Part shown: positions 15,533 to 24,066 of the stretch, piece by piece
Layout of the letters: every line of letters begins with the position of its first letter
Position numbering within the stretch: the first letter of the stretch is position 1
Assembly: GCA_038254435.1 (NCBI GenBank)
Contig: JBBSGD010000024.1
Span: 1-29,712, forward strand
Direction: 5' to 3'
DNA from: JBBSGD01 sp038254435
GTDB lineage: Bacteria > Actinomycetota > CADDZG01 > WHSQ01
DNA length: 29,712 bases
Notes under the pieces: model-generated
The model's input: the letters and a program-made list of their open reading frames with translations, nothing else
Databases searched by the model: none
What the model was told of the DNA's origin: nothing
Position numbers and translations under genes: made by a program

Positions 15533-16966
15533 GTGGCTACCGAAATCGAGGACCTCAAGGTCCAGCAGGAAAACGAAGCGGTCCGCCAGATCAAGGGCGA
15601 CTACAAGTATGGCTGGCACGACGCCACCTCGTACGACGAGGCGCCGACCAAGGGTTTGTCGCACGAGGTCATCGACATGATGTCGGACCGCAAAGGCGAG
15701 CCCGACTGGATGCGCAAGCTCCGTCACAAGGCGCTCGACATCTTCCATCGCAAGCCCATGCCCACGTGGGGCGCCGACCTCTCGGGCATCGACTTCGACA
15801 ACATCTACTACTACATCAAGCCCATGAACCAGGTGAAGTCCTGGGACGACATGCCCGACGAGATCAAGTCGACGTGGGACAAGCTGGGGATCCCCGAGGC
15901 CGAGAAGAACTACCTCGGCGGCGTCACCGCGCAGTACGAAAGCGAGGTCGTCTACCACAAGACCCAAGAGGAGCTCGAGCGCCGCGGCATCATCTTCTGC
16001 GACATGGACACTGCACTGCGCGAGCACGAGGACATCGTCAAGCAGTACTTCGGAACGATCATCCCGCCGGCCGATAACAAGTTCTCGGCCCTCAACTCCG
16101 CGGTGTGGTCGGGTGGATCGTTCATCTACGTTCCCCCGGGTGTCGAGGTCGAGATACCGCTGCAGGCCTACTTCCGAATCAATCAGGAGAACATGGGCCA
16201 GTTCGAGCGCACGCTGATCATCGTGGACGAGAACTCTTACGTTCACTACGTCGAAGGCTGCTCCGCCCCCGTCTACTCGAGCGACTCGCTGCACTCCGCG
16301 GTAGTTGAGATCGTCGTCAAGCCGCACGGGCGGGCGCGCTACACGACGATTCAGAACTGGTCGAACAACGTCTACAACCTCGTTACCAAGCGCGCAGCCG
16401 CATACGAGGGCGCGGTCATGGAATGGGTGGACGGCAATCTCGGCTCCAAGGTCACCATGAAGTACCCGTCGATCTATCTCCTCGGCGAGCACGCGCGCGG
16501 CGAGGTCCTGTCCATCGCCTACGCGGGTGGGGGACAGCATCAAGACGCGGGCGGCAAGGTGATTCATACCGCGCCCAACACGTCCTCGGCGATTACCTCC
16601 AAGTCAATCAGTAAGGACGGGGGCCGGGCCGGGTATCGCGGGTTGGTGCGCATCGACGAAGGGGCGGCGCACGCGAAGTCACACGTAATCTGCGATGCCC
16701 TGATCCTCGACGACGCCTCCCGCTCGGACACTTACCCGTACATCGAGATCGAAGAGGAGAGCTCGGCAGTGTCCCACGAGGCAACGGTCTCCAAGGTGTC
16801 GGACGAGCAGCTCTTTTATCTGATGTCGCGCGGTCTTTCGGAAACCGAGGCGATGCAGATGATCGTGCGCGGTTTTATCGAGCCGATCACCAAGGAGCTG
16901 CCGATGGAGTACGCGGTCGAGCTTCAGCGCCTGGTCGAGCTCCAGATGGAAGGTTCGGTCGGCTAG
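15533..16966 (+). CDS. sufB: Fe-S cluster scaffold protein SufB
   Basis: A 477-aa core subunit of the SufBCD complex, which assembles iron-sulfur clusters and passes them to apoproteins in the cytoplasm. The sequence is colinear with SufB throughout. The N-terminal part includes DYKYGWHDATSYDEAPTKGLSHEV. The beta-helix core includes FGTIIPPADNKFSALNSAVWSGGSFIYVPPGVEVEIPLQ, HYVEGCSAPVYSSDSLHSAVVE and SKSISKDGGRAGYRG. The sulfur-accepting cysteine corresponds to C387 in HVICDALILDD. GTG 15533 is set by AGGGGGT six bases upstream. Unusually, neither sufD nor sufC follows; an intrinsic terminator lies 44 bp after the stop. The palindrome upstream suggests iron-responsive control. Confidence 0.97.
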   Translation: MATEIEDLKVQQENEAVRQIKGDYKYGWHDATSYDEAPTKGLSHEVIDMMSDRKGEPDWMRKLRHKALDIFHRKPMPTWGADLSGIDFDNIYYYIKPMNQVKSWDDMPDEIKSTWDKLGIPEAEKNYLGGVTAQYESEVVYHKTQEELERRGIIFCDMDTALREHEDIVKQYFGTIIPPADNKFSALNSAVWSGGSFIYVPPGVEVEIPLQAYFRINQENMGQFERTLIIVDENSYVHYVEGCSAPVYSSDSLHSAVVEIVVKPHGRARYTTIQNWSNNVYNLVTKRAAAYEGAVMEWVDGNLGSKVTMKYPSIYLLGEHARGEVLSIAYAGGGQHQDAGGKVIHTAPNTSSAITSKSISKDGGRAGYRGLVRIDEGAAHAKSHVICDALILDDASRSDTYPYIEIEEESSAVSHEATVSKVSDEQLFYLMSRGLSETEAMQMIVRGFIEPITKELPMEYAVELQRLVELQMEGSVG

Positions 16967-17010
16967 ACCAGATCGCTGCGGGCAGCCCGTGCCCGGCAAG
17001 ATTCTCGAGA

Positions 17011-17039
17011 GGGAGGCCTGCGCGCAAGGCCTCCCTTTT
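17011..17039 (+). terminator. Intrinsic terminator after sufB
   Basis: GGGAGGCCT (17011-17019) and AGGCCTCCC (17027-17035) form a perfect 9-bp stem with a 7-nt loop, followed directly by TTTT. It lies 44 bp after the sufB stop and before the convergent pilT end, so the sufB message is likely monocistronic. Confidence 0.85.
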
Positions 17040-17084
17040 GCGTGGTCAAGAGCCGCTGCCCTCGTGGCTGAGCTGCGGAGTGAG

Positions 17085-18161
17085 TCAGGCGGGTTGCAGG
17101 CCCATCTGACGCAGCGCGAGGTCAAAGTCGTGCGGACTGTTGGCCGCGTTCTTAGCGTCCTCGATCGTCACGAGGCTCTGCTGGAAGAGGCGAATCAGCG
17201 CCTGGTCGAAGGTTTGCATTCCGTAAAAGGACGACTCGGCGACGATGTCCATGATCTCGTGAGTCTTGTTGGCGTCGAGGACGAGATCCCGGATGCGCCC
17301 GTTCATCACCATGATCTCGATCGCCGCTGCCCGGCCCCCTCCGATGCGGGGCAGAAGGCGCTGCGACACCACTCCAACCAGCGACCCGGCTAGCGCCACG
17401 CGGGTCTGCTTCTGCTGGTAAGGGGGGAAGAAGTCGATCACGCGGTTGATGGTCTCTGCGACGTTTGTCGTGTGCAGCGTCGCAACCACGAAGTGGCCCG
17501 TCTCGGCGGCTTGCAGCGCGGCTGCGACTGTCTCGCTGTCCCTGATCTCGCCGACGAAGATGACGTCCGGGTCCTGGCGCATGGCCGCTCTAAGGGCCGG
17601 GCCGAAACCGCCGGTGTCCTGTCCGATCTCGCGCTGCGTGACCATTGCCGTGAGGTCGCTGTGCAATATCTCGATGGGGTCTTCGATCGTCAGGATGTGA
17701 CACGGCCGCGAGATGTTGATGTGGTTGATCACGGCGCCGGTGGTCGTTGTCTTACCCGAGGACGTCGGGCCGGTCACGAGCAGCAGCCCACGGTGCTCGT
17801 TCGCAAGAGCCTCCACTGCCTCGGGCAGTCCGAGGGTGGCGAAAGACGGAGCGCCGGGCAGCACGAGGCGTGCTGCCACTGCGATGCTGTTGCGCTGTCG
17901 ATGAACGTTGACCCGGAAGCGTCCGATGCCCGGCTCGGAGTAGGCGAAGTCGACCTCACCGGACTGCTTGAGCACCTGCCTCTGCTCGTCGTTCATGAGC
18001 TGGTGGGCTGCCTGCTCGCAGTCGGGCGCGCCCATGAAGGGGAACTCGGTTTTTGCGAGGTTCCCGCTGACGCGCACGCTCGGCGGCCCTCCCGCCTTGA
18101 TGTGCAGGTCCGAGGCCTTGCTCTCTACGACATGGCGCAGAAGGTCGTGAATGTCTGCCAC
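17085..18161 (-). CDS. pilT: PilT-type twitching-motility ATPase
   Basis: A 358-aa hexameric secretion-superfamily ATPase that powers type IV pilus retraction. The N-terminal PAS-like half starts DIHDLLRHVVESKASDLHIKAG, the PilT signature. Walker A is GPTSSGKTTT (131-140). The Asp box lies around HILTIEDPIE, Walker B is DPDVIFVGEIRD (197-208), and the His box is TGHFVVATLHT (221-231). The C-terminal segment (IRDLVLDANKTHEIMDIV) matches the position of the AIRNLIRE retraction motif in degenerate form. GTG 18161 has AAGGA about ten bases upstream. No other pilus gene lies in the window. Confidence 0.93.
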   Translation of the reverse strand: MADIHDLLRHVVESKASDLHIKAGGPPSVRVSGNLAKTEFPFMGAPDCEQAAHQLMNDEQRQVLKQSGEVDFAYSEPGIGRFRVNVHRQRNSIAVAARLVLPGAPSFATLGLPEAVEALANEHRGLLLVTGPTSSGKTTTTGAVINHINISRPCHILTIEDPIEILHSDLTAMVTQREIGQDTGGFGPALRAAMRQDPDVIFVGEIRDSETVAAALQAAETGHFVVATLHTTNVAETINRVIDFFPPYQQKQTRVALAGSLVGVVSQRLLPRIGGGRAAAIEIMVMNGRIRDLVLDANKTHEIMDIVAESSFYGMQTFDQALIRLFQQSLVTIEDAKNAANSPHDFDLALRQMGLQPA

Positions 18162-18294
18162 AGCTTTAGTTTTCCTTCTCTTGTAAGACGCGATGAGGAC
18201 CCTTCGATCTCCTTACTGTGGTCGGCACGCCGGCGGCGCGGGTTGAGGAACGAGGCTCTGCCGGTGGCGAGTAAGCGAAGCCGTTGCGAAAGCT

Positions 18295-19329
18295 CTAGCG
18301 CGCTACCGGAGACGAGGTGGAGATGAGGTCGCGCACGCCTTCTGCCAGCTCGATCTCAGCCGTGAACCCCAGGACTTCTTCGGCGCGCTGCGGCGAGGCG
18401 AACACGTGGCGCACATCGCCCATCCTGAACTCGCCTGTGATGCGCGGCGCGGGGGCGCCGGATCCATAGGCGGAAGCAAGAGCGTGGGCCATGCCACCGA
18501 CGGTTACGGGGTTGCCGGTCGCCACGTTGAAGGCGCCGTCTCGGGCGTGCGCGCTCGTAAGGGCGACGACCGTTGCTCTCGCCACGTCCCTTACGTGGAT
18601 GAAGTCGCGCAGCTGGGCGCCGTCCTCGAAGACGCGCGGCGCCTCGCCTCTGTGAAGGGCGCTTGCAAAGAGGCTGGCGACGCCGGCATAGGGAGTGTTG
18701 CGAGGCATTCCCGGCCCGTAGACGTTGTGATAACGCAAAGACGTGACGGGCACCCCGGTCTCTGCTCCATAGACCGCGCAGAGATGCTCCTGGTGCACCT
18801 TGGTGGCGGCGTAGACGTTGCGCGGATCGAGCGGCGCGGCTTCTGTCACCGGCTCGGGCACGACGTCCCGGCCGCACAGAGAACAGCGCGGTTCCCACAT
18901 GCCCGCGCTGAGACGCGCCCGGCTGCGCGGCTCGGGACGAGCGCTGCCATGCTCGGCGCAGGTGTAGAGACCCTCGCCGTAGACCACCATGCTCGATGCG
19001 AGGACCAGCCGGCCTGTGAAGCCGCTCGAATACAGAGCCCGCAGAAGGGTGGCGGTGCCGAGGTCGTTTACCGAGGCGTAGTCGGTGATCTCGGAGAAGT
19101 CCGTCCCGAGGCCCACCATGGCGGCGAGGTGACAGACGGCGTCGATGCCGCGCACGGATCCTTGCACGGCGCGCTCGTCCCTGATGTCGGCGCACACCTG
19201 ACGGGCGCCCGGGGCCGCTTCCTGCAACGGGCGGGAGTCGAGCACGGTCACCTCGCTCCCAGCCTCGAGGAGCCCGGCTACGACGGAGGTGCCGATGAAA
19301 CCGCGGCCCCCCGTGACGAGGACTCTCAC
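18295..19329 (-). CDS. NAD-dependent sugar-nucleotide epimerase with a cysteine-rich insert
   Basis: A 344-aa extended SDR. The Rossmann motif is TGGRGFIG (6-13), the catalytic pair is Y173-x3-K177 in NVYAATK, and the upstream Ser lies in LASSMVVYG. The substrate-binding part includes RYHNVYGPGMPRNTPYAG and DFIHVRDVARA. Between the Ser strand and the YxxxK helix lies an insert with C124, H127, C149 and C152 (CAEHG...CSLCG), a probable metal-binding knuckle. Similar inserts are known in some dTDP-rhamnose/UDP-glucose 4-epimerase relatives, so a nucleotide-sugar epimerase of envelope glycan synthesis is likely; the exact sugar is not known. GTG 19329 overlaps the kinase stop by 4 bp, making it the last gene of a four-gene operon. 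Confidence 0.87.
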   Translation of the reverse strand: MRVLVTGGRGFIGTSVVAGLLEAGSEVTVLDSRPLQEAAPGARQVCADIRDERAVQGSVRGIDAVCHLAAMVGLGTDFSEITDYASVNDLGTATLLRALYSSGFTGRLVLASSMVVYGEGLYTCAEHGSARPEPRSRARLSAGMWEPRCSLCGRDVVPEPVTEAAPLDPRNVYAATKVHQEHLCAVYGAETGVPVTSLRYHNVYGPGMPRNTPYAGVASLFASALHRGEAPRVFEDGAQLRDFIHVRDVARATVVALTSAHARDGAFNVATGNPVTVGGMAHALASAYGSGAPAPRITGEFRMGDVRHVFASPQRAEEVLGFTAEIELAEGVRDLISTSSPVAR

Positions 19330-20618
19330 TCGTCCGAGCCCCGGACCTGCGCCCCATGTTGCACGCGCTCATGGCCCTTGGAGCGGTTCCCGGCGCGGCG
19401 CCGAACAGGGCCAAGTCCGCTCTCGAGCGGCAGGTGCACGGTGAAGCGGCAGCCGTCGTCGACGTTGCACACCTCGATGTGCCCGTTGTGAGCTTCGACT
19501 ATCCCGCGCGCGATGGCAAGACCGAGCCCCGCTCCGCCATTGGCCGGCGAGCGTGCGGCCTCGCCCCTCCACGCAACGTCAAAGACTCGCTCCATGTCGT
19601 CGCGCGCGATCCCTCCGCAGCTGTCCGCCACGGACACGTAAGCATGACTGTCCTGGACACCGCCTTCGACACTCACCGAGCCGTCTGCCGGCGTGTGCCG
19701 GATGGCGTTCTCGAGAAGGTTTCGCAGCACGCGGGACATCTCCAGCGTGGCGAGCTCCAGGTCGGGAGGCTCCGCCGTCATGCGACCCTGAAGCTGCACG
19801 CCCTTGGCCTCGGCCGTGGCGGCAGTCGAGGCGAGGGCATCCGAGATTACGTCTTTGAGCGACGCCTTCTCGAGGCTGAGCTTCAGTGCGCCCGCGTTGA
19901 TGCGGCTGAGCTCGAAGAGGTCGTCGACCAGCTCGGCCAGGCGATCGGCCTCCGCCCGAATGGAGCTGTGGTAACGGGCAATGTCGGCGTGCTCGACTAC
20001 GACGCGATCCTCCAAGGCTTCGGCCATGGCCCGGATTCCCGCCAGCGGCGTGCGCAGATCGTGAGACACCCACGCAACGAGCTCGCGCCGCGACTGGTCA
20101 AGGGACCTCTCCCTACGGCGCATCTCGTCGAGGCGGGCGGACGTTTCTCGTAGCTCGCCGGCCAGAGACGCAAGCTCGCGCGTCGCCGGCTCCTCGAGCC
20201 CGGCAAGCACCTCTCCGGCGCCCATGCGGCGAGCGGCCTCGCCCAGAGTGACGCGCCCAGAGGCGACCGTCGCCCCGAGAACGAGCGTCACGGCAGTTCC
20301 TGCCCCCGATGCCGCCGCGACGATCACGAGCAGGGCTCGGAGATCATGACCCGAGATGAACATCTTGTTGGCTGCCGCGACGGCTCCGACCACGACGCCT
20401 GCCAGCGCGGTCAGGGCGGCGAGCGTCACTTGCACTCCGAGCGTGCGCCTGCGCAGCATGCGCAAGGCCAGCAAGCCTGCCGCGCCGGTGATCAGCGCAC
20501 CGAAGGCTGCAAGCGTCGCGAGCACCAGGCCGTCTCCTGCGGGAATGCCGAGCAGCCACACGAGCAGCGCGACCAGCGCAACCGCGGCAAGCCCGGCAAC
20601 CGTCAGCGGTCTCGTCAC
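19326..20618 (-). CDS. Membrane sensor histidine kinase
   Basis: A 430-aa kinase. The N-terminal ~120 residues hold about four hydrophobic segments with short loops and no large extracellular domain, suggesting an intramembrane-sensing type. A coiled, charged linker (about 130-175) leads to the H-box VSHDLRTPLAGI with phospho-accepting H186. The N-box is RNLLENAIRHTP (about 299-310), followed by G-boxes DSCGGIARDD and GGAGLGLAIA. Its cognate regulator is the gene just upstream, overlapping by 4 bp (GTGA at 20615-20618); the epimerase start overlaps its stop in the same way. The signal is unknown, though location in a glycan operon suggests an envelope cue. Confidence 0.93.
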   Translation of the reverse strand: MTRPLTVAGLAAVALVALLVWLLGIPAGDGLVLATLAAFGALITGAAGLLALRMLRRRTLGVQVTLAALTALAGVVVGAVAAANKMFISGHDLRALLVIVAAASGAGTAVTLVLGATVASGRVTLGEAARRMGAGEVLAGLEEPATRELASLAGELRETSARLDEMRRRERSLDQSRRELVAWVSHDLRTPLAGIRAMAEALEDRVVVEHADIARYHSSIRAEADRLAELVDDLFELSRINAGALKLSLEKASLKDVISDALASTAATAEAKGVQLQGRMTAEPPDLELATLEMSRVLRNLLENAIRHTPADGSVSVEGGVQDSHAYVSVADSCGGIARDDMERVFDVAWRGEAARSPANGGAGLGLAIARGIVEAHNGHIEVCNVDDGCRFTVHLPLESGLGPVRRRAGNRSKGHERVQHGAQVRGSDE

Positions 20619-21328
20619 GGCTCGAACCTATAGCCCACACCCCACACGGTGGTGATGTGTCGGGGCGCGGAGGGATCGGCCTCTACCTTGGAGCGCAACC
20701 TTCGAACGTGAACCGTGATCGTCGAGGTATCGCCGTAGCTGTAACCCCACACCTTCTCGAGCAGCTCCTCCCTTGTGAAGACGTAGCGGGGATGGGTCAT
20801 GAAGAACGCGAGCAAGTCGAACTCCCTTGCGGTGAGCGCGGCGACGAGCCCTTTGACGCGCGCTTGTCTAGAGCGAAGGTCCACGTCGATGTCGCCCCCG
20901 GCGACGGTTTCGGGAAGAGATGCTTGCTGCCCACCGAGCCCTCCGCCGGCGCGCCGCAGGACGGCCTTGACACGCGCCGTCAGCTCGCGCGGCGAGAAGG
21001 GCTTGGTCATGTAGTCGTCTGCGCCGATGTCGAGTCCCACGATACGGTCGCTCTCCTCCCCCAGCGCAGTCAGCATGATGACCGGAGTGGGAGCGTTCTT
21101 GCGGAGCGCGCGGCAGACTTCGAGGCCATCGGCACCCGGGAGCATGATGTCGAGCACGACGAGGTCGAAAGGATTGGAGCGCGCCAGCTCGATAGCGCGC
21201 AGACCGTCGCCGACGACCTCGACCTGATAGCCCTCGAGCCTCAGATAACGCTCGAGAACTTCGGAGACGTTGCGGTCGTCTTCGACGACGAGAACGCGCG
21301 TGATCGTGGCGACATCGGGCGTCACCAT
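20615..21328 (-). CDS. OmpR/PhoB-type response regulator
   Basis: A 237-aa two-domain regulator. The receiver domain has acidic VEDD (15-18), phospho-acceptor D60 in VVLDIMLPGADG, and K109 in YMTKPFSPREL. The winged-helix domain (about 140-235) shows LTAREFDLLAFFMTHPRYVFTREELLEKVWG and the recognition helix region STITVHVRRLRSKVE, ending TVWGVGYRFEP. It pairs with the overlapping histidine kinase. ATG 21328 is used; GTG 21325, which forms a GTGA overlap with the upstream membrane protein's stop, is equally plausible. Target promoters cannot be identified from sequence. Confidence 0.93.
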   Translation of the reverse strand: MVTPDVATITRVLVVEDDRNVSEVLERYLRLEGYQVEVVGDGLRAIELARSNPFDLVVLDIMLPGADGLEVCRALRKNAPTPVIMLTALGEESDRIVGLDIGADDYMTKPFSPRELTARVKAVLRRAGGGLGGQQASLPETVAGGDIDVDLRSRQARVKGLVAALTAREFDLLAFFMTHPRYVFTREELLEKVWGYSYGDTSTITVHVRRLRSKVEADPSAPRHITTVWGVGYRFEP

Positions 21329-22674
21329 GGCGTCTTTACGACTATCTGCAAGGCGATTGTGGTTGCCACCTGGAGTCCCAGCCACAAGTGCGCTCGCCGG
21401 GACGGTAAGAAGGCGCAGGCGGTCAGGACCCACACCCCGAAAGGAAGCCAGATGCGCTCCACCTCGCCTTTGCTGAGGCCGCTGACGTCTGCCAGCAGAG
21501 CCGCCGTCAGGCCGGCGGCGGCTAGTAGCGCGACACGGCTCGCCCGAAGGCGAGTCACTGCGGCCGCGGTCGCGGGCCCGAGCGCAAGCCCGAACGCCGC
21601 CAGATTTGAAACCACGAAGTAAGAGTAGGGCCGCGACTCGGCTATGCCCGCGTGATACCTGTCAACCGTGGCCGCGAGCCCCGCGGGCCACCAGAAGCCG
21701 GCCGCTGCAAAGCCGGCGAACACGGCGGCTCCCGCAAGCCCCGCAATCACAAGCGGGCGCACACGGCGCAGCACGATCGCGGAGCCGAGCACCAGAGGCG
21801 CCAGAAGAAGAGCGAGCCCGTAGCTGAGGAACAGGGTGATTGCCACCAGGATGCCCGCTCCGGTAGCGCGGAGATCAGATGCCCGTCCGGTCCCGCTTGC
21901 GGCGAGCACGAAGCCGGCTATTGCCCATGCCGAGGCGCCGAGGTAGAACGCGTCGGCAGAGGTAGCTATCCACAGCGCCGCGGGGCTGACCGCGACGAAG
22001 GGGGCGGCCCGGCGAGCGACACTCTCGGAAGCCACGGCGCGCAGGGCGATCAACGCGGCCGCGCCCGCCGACGCGCCGGCAATCACCACGAGAAGCGAAG
22101 CCCACACCGCGCCCCCCAGCCCGGCGGCGGCGAGCAGCCACAAAATGAGCACTATGCCCGGGGGATGGCCCTGAACGTGCAGCGGATAGGTAGAGATGTG
22201 CGCGACGAAGTCGTGCAGAAACAGCGCCGGAGAGCGCACCAACGGAACCGCGGCAAGGTATTCGAAGCGGCTTCGCAGGGGATCGGTGATTCCCGTGACC
22301 CCGCGCGATGCTGCCACGGCAAGGGCCCACAACGCACTGGTCACTACGACTGCAAGCAGCAAATGGCCGAAGCGAAGGCGGGCGGCGACCCTCGGACCGA
22401 ACCACACGGCGGCGACACCGAGGGCGAGCGGCGGCAGGATTGCCCATCCGATGACGAGCTCGAAGTGCCCAAAGAGCGGCGGAGCGTTCAGTGCGATGTC
22501 GGAGTGCGCGTTGATCAAACGCTCGCCCCACAAGAACGCGCCGGCAACGAGGGCCGCCCAGGCGGCCACGGCGAGCAAGTCTTTGTGTCTCAGCAGAGCC
22601 GGCCGCAGACCGACGAAGAGATTTAGCCGTTTGATTTGCACGTCGCCCGTACCCACAGGTCGCACTCTAGGCAC
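21322..22674 (-). CDS. Polytopic membrane protein, probable GT-C-type glycosyltransferase
   Basis: A 450-aa protein with roughly ten or more hydrophobic segments. The first large loop contains HSDIALNAPPLFGHFE, and a later one HISTYPLHVQGHPPG; such loop-borne acidic and HPPG-type motifs are seen in polyprenyl-phosphate-dependent GT-C enzymes. No better-defined signature is visible. It begins the four-gene operon with the response regulator, kinase and epimerase, and is divergent from a GT2 gene. A role in transferring sugars to a lipid or cell-surface acceptor is therefore inferred from context. GTG 22674 gives the longest form; further in-frame GTGs shortly downstream are possible starts. 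Confidence 0.65.
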   Translation of the reverse strand: MPRVRPVGTGDVQIKRLNLFVGLRPALLRHKDLLAVAAWAALVAGAFLWGERLINAHSDIALNAPPLFGHFELVIGWAILPPLALGVAAVWFGPRVAARLRFGHLLLAVVVTSALWALAVAASRGVTGITDPLRSRFEYLAAVPLVRSPALFLHDFVAHISTYPLHVQGHPPGIVLILWLLAAAGLGGAVWASLLVVIAGASAGAAALIALRAVASESVARRAAPFVAVSPAALWIATSADAFYLGASAWAIAGFVLAASGTGRASDLRATGAGILVAITLFLSYGLALLLAPLVLGSAIVLRRVRPLVIAGLAGAAVFAGFAAAGFWWPAGLAATVDRYHAGIAESRPYSYFVVSNLAAFGLALGPATAAAVTRLRASRVALLAAAGLTAALLADVSGLSKGEVERIWLPFGVWVLTACAFLPSRRAHLWLGLQVATTIALQIVVKTPW

Positions 22675-22768
22675 GCGTTGGGGACGAGCGTGTTCGCTTG
22701 AGCCAATGTTCCGCGAACCGTAATGACTTATCGAGGCAGGTCGTGCCGGCAGTGGTTACCGTCGTTGC

Positions 22769-23410
22769 ATGGTCGAAGTGATCCTGCCGGTCCTCAACGA
22801 GAGACAAGCGCTGCCGTGGGTGCTGGCTCGTATGCCCGAGGGGTTCTCGCCGCTCGTAGTCGACAATGGTTCGAGCGACGGCTCTGCGGAGCTGGCTCGC
22901 GAGCTCGGCGCGACCGTCGTGCAGGAAGCCAGGCGGGGGTTCGGCGCCGCGTGCTACTCCGGCTTGATGGCGGCGACAACCGAGATCGTGTGCTTCATGG
23001 ACTGCGACGGCTCGCTCGATCCGTGCGAGCTCGTTGCCGTGAGCGGCCTTGTGGTGAGCGGCCAGGCCGACCTGGCACTCGGCGCGCGCCGCGCGGTTGG
23101 GCCGGCGTGGCCGCTCCCGGCCCGCCTTGCAAACCACGCGCTTGCCTTCGAGATCAGACGGCGCACCGGAGTCGCTCTTACCGACCTCGGCCCGATGCGC
23201 GCCGCCCGGCGTTCGGATCTCATTGCCCTCGAGCTAAAGGACCGTCGCTTTGGCTGGCCGCTCGAGATGGTGATGCGCGCTGCAGCGGCCGGGATGCGAA
23301 TACAAGAGGTGCCCGTCACGTACCGCGAACGCGCCGGTCGTTCCAAGGTAACGGGGACCGCCGCAGGCTCATTGCGCACCGTGCGCGACATGATCGGCGT
23401 GCTGCGATGA
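22769..23410 (+). CDS. Family 2 glycosyltransferase (polyprenol/dolichol-phosphate type)
   Basis: A 213-aa GT-A enzyme that probably transfers a sugar from a nucleotide donor to a lipid phosphate. Hallmarks are VEVILPVLNERQALPWVL at the start, VVDNGSSDGSAELA, RGFGAACYSGLMAA and the donor/metal motif CFMDCDGSLD (DxD-like). Later come GWPLEMVMRAAAAGMRIQEVPVTYRERAGRSKVTGT, which carries the R-x-x-G-x-SK(V/I) ending of DPM1/GtrB-like proteins. There are no C-terminal membrane helices. TACCGT at 22757-22762 could be a -10 for a leaderless start. The gene overlaps the next by 4 bp. Confidence 0.9.
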   Translation: MVEVILPVLNERQALPWVLARMPEGFSPLVVDNGSSDGSAELARELGATVVQEARRGFGAACYSGLMAATTEIVCFMDCDGSLDPCELVAVSGLVVSGQADLALGARRAVGPAWPLPARLANHALAFEIRRRTGVALTDLGPMRAARRSDLIALELKDRRFGWPLEMVMRAAAAGMRIQEVPVTYRERAGRSKVTGTAAGSLRTVRDMIGVLR

Positions 23411-24066
23411 GGCGTGCTGCGACAAAAGGTGCCGCCGATCTCTTCGTGATCGCCAAGGAGCCCCTCCCCGGACGTGTGAAGACTCGCCTGTGCCCCCCTT
23501 GCAGCGTGGAGCAGGCTGCGCGCATCGCGGAAGGGGCCTTGCGGGACACGCTGCTGGCCGCGACCGGCTGCGGCGCGCGCCGGCGCGTGTTGTGGCTGGA
23601 TGGACGGCCCGGCCGGTGGCTGCCGCCGGGGATTGAGGTACACCGCCAGGGCCCCGGGTCGCTCGGGGACAGGCTCGCGCGCGCCTTCGAGACGGCCGGT
23701 GGCCCCTGCTTTCTGATCGGCATGGATACTCCCCAGGTGACGCCGGGCTTGCTGGCCGGGGCGCTTGCCGCGTCAAGCACGAGCGATGCAGTTGTTGGTC
23801 TCACCTCCGACGGCGGTTACTGGGGCATCGGGATGCGCAGTCCCGATGCCCGTGTGTTCGCCGGCGTTCCCATGAGCAGCGCACGCACGGGAGCGGCGCA
23901 AGTCGAGCGCCTGGGCGCTCTGGGGCTGCGCGTGCAGATGCTGCCGGAATTGCGCGACGTGGACTTCATGGACGACGCCTTGACAGTCGCGTTGCAGGCG
24001 CCGGACGGCGACTTCGCGCGCGCAGTTCTCTCCGCGCGGCCCGACATGGCGACGGCGTCATCATGA
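23407..24066 (+). CDS. DUF2064/TIGR04282-type glycosyltransferase-like protein
   Basis: A 219-aa protein with the nucleotidyl-/glycosyltransferase GT-A fold. LFVIAKEPLPGRVKTRL is the diagnostic N-terminal block of this family. CSVEQAARIAEGALRDTL, QGPGSLGDRLARAF, CFLIGMDTPQVTPG and VVGLTSDGGYWGIGM follow in the standard order. Members often accompany GT2 genes in actinobacterial surface-glycan or secondary-metabolite clusters, as here. The reaction is not established. ATG 23407 overlaps the GT2 stop by 4 bp, and its stop overlaps the methyltransferase start by 4 bp. Confidence 0.88.
   Translation: MRRAATKGAADLFVIAKEPLPGRVKTRLCPPCSVEQAARIAEGALRDTLLAATGCGARRRVLWLDGRPGRWLPPGIEVHRQGPGSLGDRLARAFETAGGPCFLIGMDTPQVTPGLLAGALAASSTSDAVVGLTSDGGYWGIGMRSPDARVFAGVPMSSARTGAAQVERLGALGLRVQMLPELRDVDFMDDALTVALQAPDGDFARAVLSARPDMATASS

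Noticed and set aside
15527..16567. Minus-strand open frame opposite sufB (346 codons)
   Set aside because: Antisense shadow of a highly conserved gene; the Val/Asp/Leu-biased composition follows from codon mirroring.
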